Shown here in pieces: positions 49,829 to 64,000 of a DNA stretch of 64,000 nt; position 1 is the first letter of the stretch, and every line of letters starts with the position of its first letter. The DNA is from Deinococcus sp. KNUC1210 (GTDB lineage Bacteria; Deinococcota; Deinococci; Deinococcales; Deinococcaceae), in assembly GCF_022344005.1 (NCBI RefSeq), contig NZ_CP092190.1:1937001-2001000 (forward strand), read 5' to 3'. The position numbers and the translations under genes were made by a program. The notes below the pieces were generated by a model, which made no database searches, was not told the origin of the DNA, and was given only the letters and a program-made list of their open reading frames with translations.

Positions 49829-51877
49829 TCAGGGCAGCTGAGCCGTGAGGCCGGTGGGCACGTCCAGCGACGACCCCGGCAGATTCTGCCCCCACGTCAC
49901 CAGCGTGCCGTCACTTCTGAGGGCCAGCACGTGGTTGGCGAGGTGCGCGGCAGAGACGGCGACCACATCGGTCAGGCCAGCGGGAACCGCCAGCGGGCCG
50001 CCGGGAGCCGTGTCGCTGCCCCAGCCGACCACCGTTCCGTCGGCTTTCAGTGCGAAGGCGGCAGTGTCGGTTTCGGTCACGGCCACCACGTTGGTCAGTG
50101 CGGGAATACTTGCTAAACCGTTGTCGGTGTCGCCCCAGCCGACCAGTGTGCCGTCGGCCTTCAGCGCCGTGTGGTGAAAGACCCCGTTGCTCACGGCTGT
50201 CACGCCATTCAGTCCGGCGGGGACCGCGTCGCTGCTGCCGTCGGGGTAGGCGTAGGTCGTGCCCCAGCTCACCACCGTCCCGTCGGTCTTGACGGCGTAG
50301 CTGATGTTGTTGGCAGCGCTGATGGTCGCCACGTCGGTCAGTCCGGCGGGCACGGTGGTCTGCGTGGCACTGTTGTCGCCCCAGCCGACCACGGTGCCGT
50401 CGGCTTTCAGGGCCAGACTGTGCAGGTAGCCAGCCGAGAGGCTCAGCGGCGTTCCCAGGCCCGCAGGCACGGTGGTCTGTCCATAGGCGTCGTAGCCCCA
50501 GCCCAGCACGCTGCCGCCGGTATTCACGGCCAGGGCGTGGAAAGTTCCGGAATACACGCCCTCGAAGGTGCCGCCGGGCACCCCGCTGATGATGCCGTTG
50601 TTGTCTGTTCCCCAGGCACTCAGCGTGCCGTCGGGTTTGATGACCACGCTGTAATTGCTGCCCACCCCGATGGTCGGCCGCCCGATGACCCGCACAGCAA
50701 GATCGGCGCTGTTGATGCCGCAGGCAGCGGTCTTCACAGTGCCCGTGCCGCTGGTCAGCCCCTTCACGAAGCCGCCCAGGCTGCTCAGGGCCGCTCCGGT
50801 GGTGCTCATGTTCAGGAACAGGCTGGAGGTGGCCCCGCTGGCATAGGTCACGGCGGCGGGAATACGGGTATCAGCGTTTTTGGTCAGCAGTTTGCGGCCC
50901 GGATCGAGGGTCACCCCGGTCACGGAATCGTTCACCAGGAAGGCGTCGGTGCCGCTGCCAGCAGCGTTCAGCGGCACGCTGCACACAGGGAAGGCGGTGT
51001 CGAGGGCGTAGCTGCTGCCGGGGAGCACCGTCACGTCGGTGGCCCCGAAGCGCTGGGCGCGGGCGTGCACGGCGGCATGGTCTTCGCTGCCCTGTTCTTC
51101 CAGCCCTTCGGTCACGCGGGTCACGCTGTCGGTCACGGCCTCGAAGATCAGGCTGAAGGCAAAGGGATCGTCGCTGGCCGTCGCCTGAAGTGGCACCTTG
51201 ACCGACAGCGTGACCCGGCCCGAGCCGCCCGCCGCCAGGGTGCGGCTGTTGCCGTTCTGAGCCACGAAGCCGTATGGAAGCAGCGTTTCGCCGCTGGGAA
51301 CCACGAGGGCGCTCAGATCGGCGGGGTCATATACCTGAAGATCGGCTGTCTCCTCGATGGTCTGGGGCCGGGTGCCGTCGTAGTACACGCTCTGTGTGGG
51401 CACGACCTGACGGGCCAGGGCTGCCGCGTCGGGAACGGGCGTGCCGTCGAAGCGCAGCAGATTTTTGACGGCGGTTCCGGCAGTGGTGGTGGGTGTGGCG
51501 GCGGCGACCAGCGAGACGTTGCTGAGCGGGGTGCTGCCGGTGTTGTCGAGCTCGAAGGTGGCCGAGAGATAGCGGACTGCGGTGCCTGCCGCCCGGCTTC
51601 CTACCGTGAAGGTGGACTGTGACAGCGCGGGGGTAACGAGCCGGACGGCATCGGTTCCGCTCAGGCTCAGGCTGCTCAGGTTGGCTGGGCGCGAAGTGGC
51701 GCTGACCTTGCCCGCCCGGTCCACCATGAACGTCACTTCGATCTGCCCCAGTCGGGTGGGCTGGCTGGGTGCGGCGGGTGTCTGAGGCGACGGCACGTTC
51801 GTGCCCGAACTGGGTACCCCGGAATTGGCACAGGCGACGAGGAGCGAGGTCAGCAGCAGCAGCATGGATCGTTTCAT
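49829..51877 (-). CDS. RCC1-repeat lipoprotein
   Basis: 682 residues from ATG 51877. Lipobox in MLLLLTSLLVACANSG (Cys lipidation). An N-terminal region of about 390 residues (EVTFMVDRAGKVSATSRPAN; FELDNTGSTPLSNVSL) resembles surface adhesin-like beta domains. Then come seven RCC1 propeller units of about 45-50 residues, each with the pattern ALKADGTVVGWGDN and VPAGLTDVA. RCC1 propellers mediate protein binding; this one is exported and membrane-anchored. Its downstream neighbour on the same strand is the RiPP precursor candidate. Confidence 0.88.
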   Translation of the reverse strand: MKRSMLLLLTSLLVACANSGVPSSGTNVPSPQTPAAPSQPTRLGQIEVTFMVDRAGKVSATSRPANLSSLSLSGTDAVRLVTPALSQSTFTVGSRAAGTAVRYLSATFELDNTGSTPLSNVSLVAAATPTTTAGTAVKNLLRFDGTPVPDAAALARQVVPTQSVYYDGTRPQTIEETADLQVYDPADLSALVVPSGETLLPYGFVAQNGNSRTLAAGGSGRVTLSVKVPLQATASDDPFAFSLIFEAVTDSVTRVTEGLEEQGSEDHAAVHARAQRFGATDVTVLPGSSYALDTAFPVCSVPLNAAGSGTDAFLVNDSVTGVTLDPGRKLLTKNADTRIPAAVTYASGATSSLFLNMSTTGAALSSLGGFVKGLTSGTGTVKTAACGINSADLAVRVIGRPTIGVGSNYSVVIKPDGTLSAWGTDNNGIISGVPGGTFEGVYSGTFHALAVNTGGSVLGWGYDAYGQTTVPAGLGTPLSLSAGYLHSLALKADGTVVGWGDNSATQTTVPAGLTDVATISAANNISYAVKTDGTVVSWGTTYAYPDGSSDAVPAGLNGVTAVSNGVFHHTALKADGTLVGWGDTDNGLASIPALTNVVAVTETDTAAFALKADGTVVGWGSDTAPGGPLAVPAGLTDVVAVSAAHLANHVLALRSDGTLVTWGQNLPGSSLDVPTGLTAQLP

Positions 51878-52165
51878 ACGCGTTCTCCGGGAGAGAGGCT
51901 GAGGCCGTTTCAGGGTGTGGAAACCACGGAACGCAGGCGGCTGCCCTTCTGCTCGACAGCAGAGGAGGGAAAAGGAGCGAAATCGCTTCCGCACCTCCTG
52001 TCTTGACTCGTTCGCTGAGAGTGTCCCAAAGACCGCGTAAATGGCCCGTTACACCTTCGTGAAAGGTGCCGGGAGAAGAGTAGAGAAGGACCGTGCGTGC
52101 GCGTGAAGCTCGCTTTCCTGAAGATATTGCCGGGACCTACGCCCTGGCAGCACCGGATAAAGAGA
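51878..52165. other. Intergenic region without a recognised gene
   Basis: Between the RCC1 gene and the tRNA terminator. It carries a GGAGAA ribosome site for the RCC1 gene (just above 51877) and the short reading frames visible lack coding character. Nothing else identified. Confidence 0.5.
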
Positions 52166-52191
52166 ACACCCCCGACCGAAATCGGGGGTGT
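52166..52191 (-). terminator. Terminator after tRNA-Trp
   Basis: ACACCCCCGA (52166-52175) pairs with TCGGGGGTGT (52182-52191), loop of 6. Read on the minus strand it is followed by TCTCTTTAT. Confidence 0.8.
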
Positions 52192-52195
52192 GAAC

Positions 52196-52271
<76 letters not shown>

Positions 52272-52340
52272 GTGCCTCTCGCCCGTATCTGGGCGCTCAA
52301 ATGCCAAAACAGTGTAGCAAAGGACAGGAGAAGCTGCAAG

Positions 52341-53171
52341 TTAGGCTCTGTTGTCCTTGCCACCCTCCGGCTTGCCCTCACCCTTCATGGGCCGCAGCTC
52401 GCTGGCGGGAATCTCGGTCATCAGGCCCGCGTCGGTATAGAGATCGACGGTGCCCTGAAGCGGGTGCAGTTTGACCACCTTGCCACATGCGCCGCTGCTT
52501 TCATGGCAGACCTTGGCGTTCTTGCGTGGAATGTCCTGAAGGAGTTCCAGATACTGGGTGTGCTCGAATTGCAGGCAGCACAGCAGCCGTCCACAGGGGC
52601 CGCTCAGCTTTTCCGGGTTCAGCGGAAGCTGTTGGTCGCGGGCCATCCGGATGCTGACCGGCGCGAATTCCTGAAGGTGGTTGCTGGAGCAGTTCTCGCG
52701 TCCACACGCGCCCAGTGCCCCGATCATCATGGCCTGCTCGCGTGGCCCTACCGCCGCGAAATTGATCCGCGCACGGGTATGGGCACGCACGTCCTGAATC
52801 AGCGCACTGAGTTCGATACGTTCCTCGGCGCTGTAGCTGACGGTGAGCAGCGAGGCGTCCAGCGTGTACTCGGCAGCCACGATCTTGACCGGCAGGCCAC
52901 GGGCTCGGGCGCGTGCCCGCAGCAGCCATTTCAGATCCTCGGCCTCGCGCCCGAGTTCCTCCCAGCGGCTCAGGTCCTGCGTGGTGGCGACGCTCAGGAT
53001 CATCCCGAAGCGGCCCGTACTGGGCATGTCCTGCGCCTCGCCGCGCACGGTGGCGACTTCCGGCCCACGTTTGCCCTGCACCACCACCCGCGTCCCGACG
53101 ACGTAGGGTTCCTCGGTCATCATCGGATGCAGTTGGGGGCTGCGTTCAAAACGGACAGGCTGGATATGCAC
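52341..53171 (-). CDS. PSP1-domain protein (RicT/YaaT-like)
   Basis: 276 residues. PSP1 domain (about 20-110) with [20 protein letters not shown]; then [20 protein letters not shown] and [20 protein letters not shown]. The Cys-rich motif [13 protein letters not shown] and [15 protein letters not shown] are typical of RicT, a scaffold in Bacillus RNA maturation that binds iron-sulfur clusters. Role in Deinococcus unknown. It is 57 bases downstream of yebC on the same strand and may be co-transcribed. Confidence 0.9.
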   Translation of the reverse strand: MHIQPVRFERSPQLHPMMTEEPYVVGTRVVVQGKRGPEVATVRGEAQDMPSTGRFGMILSVATTQDLSRWEELGREAEDLKWLLRARARARGLPVKIVAAEYTLDASLLTVSYSAEERIELSALIQDVRAHTRARINFAAVGPREQAMMIGALGACGRENCSSNHLQEFAPVSIRMARDQQLPLNPEKLSGPCGRLLCCLQFEHTQYLELLQDIPRKNAKVCHESSGACGKVVKLHPLQGTVDLYTDAGLMTEIPASELRPMKGEGKPEGGKDNRA

Positions 53172-53228
53172 GGCTTCAGGATGGCATGAAGTTGAGAGGG
53201 TCGTCGCGACGCGGGCAACAAAGCGGCG

Positions 53229-53966
<738 letters not shown>

Positions 53967-53976
53967 GATGGGCAGC

Positions 53977-53982
53977 ATTTTA
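53977..53982 (-). promoter_or_regulatory. -10 box TAAAAT for yebC
   Basis: Minus-strand TAAAAT lies 10 bases before ATG 53966. Confidence 0.4.
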
Positions 53983-54095
53983 GCGCATGCAACTGGAGAT
54001 GCGCCGCCCACGGACCGCCCAGCAAGTACCATGCAGACAGCCCAGACTTCAGCGCTGTCCGCCCTGCCTTCACGCCCTCGCCCCAAGGAGACGTC

Positions 54096-55409
54096 ATGCC
54101 ACGGACCCAGCACTTCAAGCGCCTTACCTCGCTGCTCATCGGTTTTGGCCTCGTGTCGTCGGCAGCAGCCTTCTGCGGCTTTTTTGTCGCCAAGGGCGAT
54201 TCGCATATCTTCAACCGCAGCAATCAGGTCATCATCGCCCGCGACGGCAACCGCAGTGTTTTCACCATGATGAACGACTATCAGGGCGACGTGAAGGACT
54301 TTGCCCGCATCGTGCCGATTCCGGTGGTGCCAAAGCGCGAGGACATCCGTATCGGTGATCCGAGCATCGTCAAGAAACTCGACGCCTACAGTGCGCCCAG
54401 GCTGGTGGAATACTTCGACGAGAACCCGTGTGCGCCGGTACTGATGGAAGACGCGGTGCCCGCTCCCAACAGCGGCATTCAGCCGTCTGCCACATCGGCG
54501 CGTGCGAATGCTCTGGGCGTCAAGATCGAGGCCAGCTATCAGGTGGGCGAATACGACATCACCATTTTGAGTGCGGCGCAGCAGAGCGGGCTGGCAACGT
54601 ATCTGCGCGGCGAGGGCTATAAGCTGCCGCCAGGCGCAGACGCCATGCTGGGCGGGTACATCCGGGGCGGCATGAAGTTCTTCGTGGTGCGGGTCAATCT
54701 GGAGAGATTCGACAAGAGCGGTGGCGGCTTCCTGAATCCCATCGTGCTGTCGTACACCTCCGAGAAATTTATGCTGCCGATCCGCCTGGGCACGCTGAAT
54801 TCACCCGGCGAGCAGGATCTGACGGTGTATCTGCTGTCGCCCTATGGCAGGGTCGAAACCAGCAACTACCGCACCACGGGCGTGCCCACCGATCAGGAAG
54901 TGCCGCTGCTGGTGAAAGATCAGTTCGCCAGTTTCTACCGCCACGTGTTCCGCCGCGCCTACGAACGCCAGGGCAAGAGTGTGGCGTTGATGGAATATGC
55001 GTGGAACACCAACGGCTGCGACCCCTGTTCCAGCGAGCCGCCCACCCAGAGCGAACTGAAGGCGGCGGGCGTGTTCTGGAAGCAGCAGGAAGGCTTCAGC
55101 AATTCGTTGCCGCTGCCTGCGGCGGGCGAGGCACCCAGCGACCAGCCGAAGCCGGTATATCTGACGCGGCTGCACGTTCGCTACACCGCCGCCACCTTCC
55201 CCGAAGACCTGAAGTTCAAACTGACCGACAACCAGAACACCTTCCAGGGCCGCTACATCCTGCGTCACGCCTACACCGGCACCGATACCTGTGAAGCCAC
55301 GCCGAGCTACAAACGCATGCTGAGGCAGCGGGCCGAAACGCAGGCGCAGACGCTGGCGAACCTGACCGGCTGGGACGTGAATCACATCCGGGCACGCATG
55401 GGCCAGTAA
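54096..55409 (+). CDS. DUF2330 secreted protein
   Basis: 437 residues from ATG 54096 with AAGGAG 5 bases upstream. Signal peptide ([19 protein letters not shown]). DUF2330 features: [40 protein letters not shown], then Cys (ENPCAPVL) and [36 protein letters not shown]-terminal extension contains paired Cys (NGCDPCSS). Function unknown. It stands alone between divergent yebC and convergent small gene. Confidence 0.88.
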   Translation: MPRTQHFKRLTSLLIGFGLVSSAAAFCGFFVAKGDSHIFNRSNQVIIARDGNRSVFTMMNDYQGDVKDFARIVPIPVVPKREDIRIGDPSIVKKLDAYSAPRLVEYFDENPCAPVLMEDAVPAPNSGIQPSATSARANALGVKIEASYQVGEYDITILSAAQQSGLATYLRGEGYKLPPGADAMLGGYIRGGMKFFVVRVNLERFDKSGGGFLNPIVLSYTSEKFMLPIRLGTLNSPGEQDLTVYLLSPYGRVETSNYRTTGVPTDQEVPLLVKDQFASFYRHVFRRAYERQGKSVALMEYAWNTNGCDPCSSEPPTQSELKAAGVFWKQQEGFSNSLPLPAAGEAPSDQPKPVYLTRLHVRYTAATFPEDLKFKLTDNQNTFQGRYILRHAYTGTDTCEATPSYKRMLRQRAETQAQTLANLTGWDVNHIRARMGQ

Positions 55410-55416
55410 GCCCCGT

Positions 55417-55614
55417 TTAGTTCTCCGTCTGTCGGGGCGCGGCGTAGCAGCCCGGCATCTGCGCTCCGGGCAATCGCCCCCGCGCCGCCAGCTCGTTCAG
55501 CACCTCGCGGCAGTAGGCCCGTACCGTTTCCGGCTCGGCCTCTTCGACGCTCAGCGGCGTCAGATTCAGCGCTCTGGCCTGCTGTGTCAGCCAGTCTTCC
55601 AGCTCGTTGGACAT
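55417..55614 (-). CDS. Small hypothetical protein (65 aa)
   Basis: 65 residues, ATG 55614. MSNELEDWLTQQARALNLTP and VRAYCREVLNELAARGRLPG look like a helical DNA-contact-sized domain, but no family is recognised. Two Cys. Convergent with the DUF2330 gene, 7 bases apart. Confidence 0.6.
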   Translation of the reverse strand: MSNELEDWLTQQARALNLTPLSVEEAEPETVRAYCREVLNELAARGRLPGAQMPGCYAAPRQTEN

Positions 55615-55647
55615 GCCTGGCAGTCTAGCAGGGCGGGGGAGAGGGCC

Positions 55648-55674
55648 AAAAAAGGAGCAGCCGAAGCCGCTCCT
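55648..55674 (-). terminator. Terminator of the cytochrome bc operon
   Basis: Minus strand: AGGAGCGGC with TTCG tetraloop and GCTGCTCCT (one G-U pair), followed by six T (plus-strand A 55648-55653). Confidence 0.9.
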
Positions 55675-55699
55675 CAGAACGTCGTGATGCGGATGGAGT

Positions 55700-57654
<1,955 letters not shown>

Positions 57655-57679
57655 GACAGCTCCTTGAAAGAGGGGAGGC

Positions 57680-58558
57680 TTACCACGGGAACTCTCCGCT
57701 GGCGTCCTCGACGACGACTTCGCCGTCCATGAAGTATTTCTTGTAAAGGCCGAGCACCAGTGCCAGCAGCAGCACGATCATGGCGGCGTAAAAGCCCTCG
57801 CTGGTGACCTGGGGCGGCACCGGGGTATTGGCGTTCATGCCCGCGATACTGGTCAGAATCTGGCGCACGAACAGCACGCTGAACAGCAGCACGCCCGCCA
57901 GTGCCAGCACCATCGCTGTCATGCTCATGGTCGAGGCACGCACCTTGTGGATGCCGGGGTGCAGTTCCGCGCCCTCGGCCCAGTTGCTGTACAGCCCGAT
58001 CAGGCCGTAGGTCAGCAGCAGCACCACGAAGGTCACCAGGAAGATTTCCGGCAGGATGATCTCTTCGGGCACGAAGCGCGAGCGCTCACGCAGCACTTCC
58101 GGTCCGACCTTGCCCACGTTGTCGGCCAGCAGGGCAGGCGTCACCAGTTCCTTGGCCTTGTTGCCAAAGCTGTTGGCGACGTAGTTGGCGACGGCATAGA
58201 TCTCGTTGTCCTTCAGCACGCCGCCGAACGCGGGCATGCTGCCCTTGCCCTTCTGCACGGTAGTCACGATGATCGCCGGGTTGCTGAGGATGTCGGCGTT
58301 GCCCGCCAGTTTCGGCCCCACGCCGCCCTCGCCGTTGGCACCGTGACAGCCCGAGCAGTTGACGGCGGCGTTCTCCTGCCCGTGAAAGACCTTGTTACCG
58401 ATGGTGGGCCACTCGCTGGCGATGCTGGCGCTCAGTTTCGGATCGACCACCACTGGAGTCGGCGCGGTGTCTTTGTTGAACATGAACAGCAAGAGAATGA
58501 ACATCATGGCTGCCACCACAATGGCAACCGTCGGCATGACTGCATCGTTTCGTTCCAC
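57680..58558 (-). CDS. Cytochrome c subunit of the bc complex with extra membrane segments
   Basis: 292 residues from GTG 58558 (AGGGG upstream) or ATG 58537. N-terminal anchor ([18 protein letters not shown]), then a cytochrome c domain (about 45-140) with [16 protein letters not shown] and the axial Met in GSMPAFGG. The C-terminal half (about 165-292) has three TM helices ([57 protein letters not shown]). In Thermus a separate membrane gene lies between cyt c and Rieske; here the two look fused. First gene of the operon. Confidence 0.9.
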   Translation of the reverse strand: MERNDAVMPTVAIVVAAMMFILLLFMFNKDTAPTPVVVDPKLSASIASEWPTIGNKVFHGQENAAVNCSGCHGANGEGGVGPKLAGNADILSNPAIIVTTVQKGKGSMPAFGGVLKDNEIYAVANYVANSFGNKAKELVTPALLADNVGKVGPEVLRERSRFVPEEIILPEIFLVTFVVLLLTYGLIGLYSNWAEGAELHPGIHKVRASTMSMTAMVLALAGVLLFSVLFVRQILTSIAGMNANTPVPPQVTSEGFYAAMIVLLLALVLGLYKKYFMDGEVVVEDASGEFPW

Positions 58559-58836
58559 GTTTCCCCTTCCGCCAGGCCCCAGCCCCGGCTTCTGACTATC
58601 TTCTGGATGTCAGGCGACCCCTGTACGTTCCGGAATACGGCCCCTGATGAGAGCAGCATACCATGACACTCCGGCCCATCCAGAACCACCCGAGGCCCGC
58701 CCAGCCGCACTTGAGCCGTGTGGTTGTCGCGCCGCTCGGCCCTGTCTGGTCAGACTTCTGGTGAGCTTACTGTACGCCCGGAGACTCAGTAAGAATGTCC
58801 CCGATCATCAGGTCCGGCGAGCGCTCACCCGCCCGT

Positions 58837-59665
<829 letters not shown>

Positions 59666-59673
<8 letters not shown>

Positions 59674-59932
59674 CCAGTTCGTCCAGCAGGCCCGCCAGAC
59701 CCGCGAAGGGGTGAGGTGCACCGACCGGGCGCAGCGTACAGAACGGGACAGCCCCTGCGCCGCTGCTCTCAGGCTCGATGCGGTGCGGGCAGGTCGGACA
59801 CTCGGGAAACGCCTGATCGGTGTAGGCCAGATCGGGTTCGCTGGAAGCGAGTTCCCAGGTGCGTTCGCAGCCCGCCCGGTACGTCTGGAGCGGGGCAGGC
59901 CGAACAGGTGCGGCTGGCTTACGACCCTTCAA
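59666..59932 (-). CDS. Small Cys-containing hypothetical protein (88 aa)
   Basis: 88 residues, ATG 59932. [16 protein letters not shown], then [14 protein letters not shown] and FCTLRP: four Cys that may bind metal. Overlaps the regulator gene upstream by 14 bases and the beta-lactamase-like gene by 8, forming a compact operon. Function unknown. Confidence 0.6.
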
Positions 59933-60569
59933 GATTGGCGATTCCCTCGCGCAGGGCGTACAGCGCGGCCTGAGTCCGGTTGTTGAGCTGAAGCTTGTTG
60001 AAGATCTCCGATAGCCGGTTTCGCACCGTCTTCTCGGAGATATCGAGCCGGGTGGCGATATCCTGATTGGAAAATCCCTGGGCCAGCAGTTTGAGAATGG
60101 TGGTTTCGCGCTCGTTCAGGTCGGCGTGCTTCTCGCTGGGCAGCACCTCGCGCTTGTCGCGGAAATCGTCCAGCACGCTCTGGGCCATATCGGGATCGAG
60201 CAGCGCCTCGCCGCCCGCGACCCGTTGAATGGCGCTGATGAGGGTGGCGGCGTCGGCATCCTTCAGGATGTAGCCGCGTGCTCCGGCCTTGACCGCCTCG
60301 AAGACGTAACGGTCCTGACGGTACATGGTAATCATGATGACGCGGGCCTGTGGGTCGATCTCCAGAATGCTCTGGGTGGCCTTCACACCGTCGAGGTCGG
60401 GCATCTGGATATCCATCAGAATCACGTCGGGATGGGTGTCGGCAGCGTAGCGGATCGCCTCGCGCCCATTGGCCGCTTCCCCGATCACGCGCATGCCCTC
60501 CGATTCCAGCAGACTGCGGAGCCCCTGACGGAACAGGGCGTGGTCGTCGGCAAGCAGCACGCGAATCAT
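59919..60569 (-). CDS. NarL/FixJ-family response regulator
   Basis: 216 residues. Receiver [20 protein letters not shown] with Asp in [14 protein letters not shown], Thr in [12 protein letters not shown] and Lys in [13 protein letters not shown]. LuxR-type HTH in [20 protein letters not shown] and [26 protein letters not shown] 6 bases before ATG 60569. No kinase is nearby; it heads an operon with the two genes below. Confidence 0.94.
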   Translation of the reverse strand: MIRVLLADDHALFRQGLRSLLESEGMRVIGEAANGREAIRYAADTHPDVILMDIQMPDLDGVKATQSILEIDPQARVIMITMYRQDRYVFEAVKAGARGYILKDADAATLISAIQRVAGGEALLDPDMAQSVLDDFRDKREVLPSEKHADLNERETTILKLLAQGFSNQDIATRLDISEKTVRNRLSEIFNKLQLNNRTQAALYALREGIANLEGS

Positions 60570-60575
60570 GGCCGT

Positions 60576-60581
60576 AGTCTA
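60576..60581 (-). promoter_or_regulatory. -10 box TAGACT for the NarL-type regulator
   Basis: Minus-strand TAGACT ends 6 bases before ATG 60569. Confidence 0.6.
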
Positions 60582-60672
60582 GAGCGTTTGAGCGCCGGGC
60601 ATTGGCTGTTTCGGCGCGGTGTCGGCGGTCACAGGTTCGGAGGACTGGCAGAGTTTTGAAAGACCAGTTTGC

Positions 60673-60678
60673 TAGAGT
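60673..60678 (+). promoter_or_regulatory. -10 box TAGAGT for the membrane protein at 60685
   Basis: TAGAGT ends 6 bases before GTG 60685. Confidence 0.5.
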
Positions 60679-60684
60679 GGCGCT

Positions 60685-61182
60685 GTGATTACCGTCTTTG
60701 ATGCCGTGCTCGTGACCCTGTGGGCCGCCGTCACCGCGCTGGGTGTGCGCCGGGGTCTGGGCGGCGTGGTCTGGGGCGTGCTGGGAATTGCGGTGTGCTT
60801 CGTGGTCAATATGATCGTCAGTGGAGGTCTGGTGGGGGGCGTGGCCGCGGCACTGCTGGGAGCACTGGCAGTGCTGGCGTCGCGCCGCCTGATCCGCGAT
60901 CCGCTGAGCGAAGCGTGGCATCTGGTGGCGGGCGGCCTGGGAGGATTTGCACTGGGCAGCGTGCTGGTGGGGGCGCTGGCGCTGGGCTTTCCGATTCAGA
61001 ATCTGGGCGACCACCAGAATTACCCCTCGACCGATCTGCCCAGCAGTCTGTACTACGTGGTGTCCAATTCATACATCCGGCAGTCGCTGAGCAGCGTGCT
61101 CGATCCCCGCAGCAATCCGGCGCTGCGAACGCTGCTGATTCCCGACCAGCAGCGCACCATCGTGCTGAATCCGCCGCGCTGA
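60685..61182 (+). CDS. CvpA-like membrane protein, function unknown
   Basis: 165 residues from GTG 60685. Four TM segments in the first two-thirds (VFDAVLVTLWAAVTALGVRR, GVVWGVLGIAVCFVVNMIVS, VAAALLGALAVLASRRL, GGLGGFALGSVLVGALALGF) and a hydrophilic C-terminus ending QQRTIVLNPPR. Layout recalls CvpA proteins (colicin V production), but similarity is weak. It stands alone. Confidence 0.7.
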   Translation: MITVFDAVLVTLWAAVTALGVRRGLGGVVWGVLGIAVCFVVNMIVSGGLVGGVAAALLGALAVLASRRLIRDPLSEAWHLVAGGLGGFALGSVLVGALALGFPIQNLGDHQNYPSTDLPSSLYYVVSNSYIRQSLSSVLDPRSNPALRTLLIPDQQRTIVLNPPR

Positions 61183-61204
61183 ATCGCCTCGGCTAGAAAG
61201 AACG

Positions 61205-61687
61205 CTAGCTCTGCTGCTGGTCGCTGGGGGCAGGGCCGCTCTTCCAGCCCACCTTGCCGTGTGTGCCGTCGCAGTAGGGTTTGTGGCTGCTCTGGCCGCA
61301 GCGGCACAGTGTCGCCCGCACCTCGTGCTGCTCGCCGTCCGGTGTCTGAATCCGCAGGTCGCCGCGAATGCCCAGCGGTCCATCGGGATACGGCGTGATG
61401 GTGGTCGGGGTCTGCGGCTGTTCCTGTGAGTCCGGGTGCTGCTCGGCTGTCTCGCCTGCCAGCAGATAATGCAGCGCTCCACTGGGGCAGCGCCGCACCA
61501 CCTCGGCGACCTGAAGCGCGTCGGCGTTCTGCGGCTGAATCCAGGGGCGCTTCGAGGTGTCGAACACCTCCGGCAGTCCGCGCACGCACTCGGCGGCATG
61601 GATACAGCGGGGCGTGTCGTAACTGACGACAATGCCGGGCGCGGTGTACTGTTTGCCGCGTATCAACTCGGGCAGCGGCTGCGTCAT
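61205..61687 (-). CDS. 4Fe-4S mono-cluster (YjdI-like) plus CDGSH iron-sulfur protein
   Basis: 160 residues from ATG 61687 (MTQPLPELIRGKQYTAPGIV). The N-terminal YjdI-like domain has CIHAAECVRGLPEVFD and VVRRCPSGALHYLL (Cys triad). The C-terminal CDGSH domain (about 105-150) has LCRCGQSSHKPYCDGTHGKV with the 3-Cys-1-His [2Fe-2S] set. Both domains occur separately in other bacteria. Redox or cluster-transfer role inferred. Confidence 0.88.
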   Translation of the reverse strand: MTQPLPELIRGKQYTAPGIVVSYDTPRCIHAAECVRGLPEVFDTSKRPWIQPQNADALQVAEVVRRCPSGALHYLLAGETAEQHPDSQEQPQTPTTITPYPDGPLGIRGDLRIQTPDGEQHEVRATLCRCGQSSHKPYCDGTHGKVGWKSGPAPSDQQQS

Positions 61688-61818
61688 CGGGAAAGCACCT
61701 GAGTCATGCTCCACTTTACCGCCTCTACACCATCAGGGCGCAGACTTCTGCGGTCTGAGCGGCTGGACGTGTCCACACGGCGCGTCTCCGGGCGGCGGCC
61801 CAGACCAGGGAGCAGCCC

Positions 61819-62205
61819 ATGACCCACCGTGCGTTTCGCCCATTTCGTCCGCAACTGCGTCTGGAAGCCCGTTTTCAGGTCCTCTCGCGCCGCATCGCCG
61901 ACTTTTCAGGCACGGCCATCGCCTTCACGTGTGCCCTCGGCTGCGTGCTCCTCTGGCTCCTGACCGGCCCGCTGTTTCATTTTGCAGACGGCTGGCAACT
62001 GGTCATCAATACCGGCACGACCATCATCACCTTCCTGATGGTGTTTCTGATTCAGAACGCCCAGAACGAAGACACCCGCGAGCTGCACGCCAAGCTCGAT
62101 GCGGTGCTTCAGGAGCTGCGGGCCGAGCGCAACATGATGCATGACCCGGAGCTGTTGCAGCTCACCCCCGATCAACTGCTTGAGGAGGCCAGAGCCGGTG
62201 ATTAA
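61819..62205 (+). CDS. Low-affinity iron permease-family protein
   Basis: 128 residues. [40 protein letters not shown] and [20 protein letters not shown] (family [16 protein letters not shown] signature), then a helical tail. Iron_permease (PF04120) members are not proven transporters in bacteria. A terminator follows. Confidence 0.88.
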   Translation: MTHRAFRPFRPQLRLEARFQVLSRRIADFSGTAIAFTCALGCVLLWLLTGPLFHFADGWQLVINTGTTIITFLMVFLIQNAQNEDTRELHAKLDAVLQELRAERNMMHDPELLQLTPDQLLEEARAGD

Positions 62206-62269
62206 CTCCGCAGAACTACAGTCCGGCGAAGACCCTCCCAGTTTCAGCCACCACCCGCCGTCCGCTCCG

Positions 62270-62310
62270 CTCCGCGTGCCCTGACCCGGCAGCCACGCGG
62301 AGACTTTTTT
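62270..62310 (+). terminator. Terminator after the iron permease-like gene
   Basis: CTCCGCGTG (62270-62278) pairs with CACGCGGAG (62294-62302), followed by AC and TTTTTT. Confidence 0.88.
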
Positions 62311-62377
62311 GCCCCTTTTGCCTGCTGCCGTCTCGGCGTTTTGTTCGCCGCGCACCCTTGCTGCCTTCACGCGGCCT

Positions 62378-62383
62378 TATACT
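62378..62383 (+). promoter_or_regulatory. -10 box TATACT for rimO
   Basis: TATACT lies 84 bases before ATG 62468, giving a true leader with GGGAG (62457-62461). Confidence 0.45.
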
Positions 62384-62467
62384 TTCCGATTGGAGTGTTT
62401 CACGGCTGCCACACGCGCCGGAAGCAGACGGACGGCGGCGCGGAGCTGACCCGTCCAGGGAGCAGGC

Positions 62468-63916
<1,449 letters not shown>

Positions 63917-63980
63917 GAAGCGCTTTCCGGCACCGCCCGAACACTCAACGCCCGGTAAAGGGCAGGCAGACAGCGCGGCG

Positions 63981-64000
63981 TAGACTGCATTCATGCGCCT
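63981..64000 (+). promoter_or_regulatory. -10 box and first codons of a further gene
   Basis: TAGACT (63981-63986) ends 6 bases before ATG 63993, which opens MR and is cut by the window end. The geometry matches the other leaderless genes. Confidence 0.5.

Noticed and set aside
58766..58793. 7-bp inverted repeat CTTACTG/CAGTAAG upstream of the cytochrome operon
   Set aside because: Short, and neither its position relative to a promoter nor any second copy supports an operator.

Overview
The window is about 65% GC chromosomal DNA from a Deinococcus species. Pointers to that genus are a DdrA/Rad52-like repair protein, an N-acylamino-acid racemase/o-succinylbenzoate synthase homologue with a GNAT partner, a Thermus/Deinococcus-style cytochrome bc operon, two tandem TolC-type outer-membrane genes, and many genes whose -10 box (TANNNT) lies only 6 to 9 bases before the start codon, the leaderless arrangement known from Deinococcus. 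No prophage, CRISPR array, plasmid backbone or defence island is visible. The only mobile element is one intact IS5-family copy at 36727-37600. Layout: 1-2735 holds the end of aceE, aceF and a small acidic protein. 2810-7609 holds two tolC-like genes divergent from an OmpR-type regulator/kinase pair. 7688-9698 holds a secreted protein, a DUF427 protein and a GNAT. 9760-16770 holds gatC, serS, a DMT transporter, acpP-fabF, ppk and a flavin reductase. 16787-20846, on the minus strand, holds a BchE-like radical SAM protein, lptB, a GNAT and kbl. 21051-26034 is a plus-strand operon of a roadblock/LC7 protein, a membrane protein, a long coiled-coil protein and tsaE, facing an unknown modular protein (26141-27826). 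28249-33263 holds tkt, gmk, a small hydrophilic protein, nth and hemW. 33490-41707 holds a DUF2270 protein, GNAT plus racemase, the IS, envelope proteins, a class A penicillin-binding protein and a receiver protein. 41853-47442, minus strand, holds fadD and a phosphate-type cluster (phoB-phoR-phoU-pstS-like). 47620-51877 holds a metallo-beta-lactamase-fold hydrolase, a DdrA-like protein, a lasso-type RiPP precursor candidate and an RCC1-repeat lipoprotein. 52196-58558 holds tRNA-Trp, ricT, yebC, a DUF2330 protein and the cytochrome bc operon. 58837-64000 holds a serine beta-lactamase-like protein, a NarL-type regulator, a CDGSH protein, an iron-permease-like protein, rimO and the first codons of a further gene. 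Eight genes, several of them expected to be essential or important (kinase, fabF, ppk, roadblock gene, hemW, fadD, pstS-like, ddrA-like), are each interrupted by one net single-base indel. At seven of the eight a homopolymer-length change explains it directly, and the eighth (hemW) has several candidate runs nearby. Seven behave as -1 and one as +1. The simplest reading is residual homopolymer error in the assembly, so I describe these genes as intact proteins broken as sequenced. Points most worth following are the orphan lasso-type precursor, the roadblock/coiled-coil operon, a possible 18-codon leader ORF coupled to the DdrA-like gene, an orphan consensus promoter upstream of tkt, regulator-like direct repeats at two two-component loci, the in-frame 63-bp repeat inside hemW, and the IS insertion that lands exactly on a stop codon.
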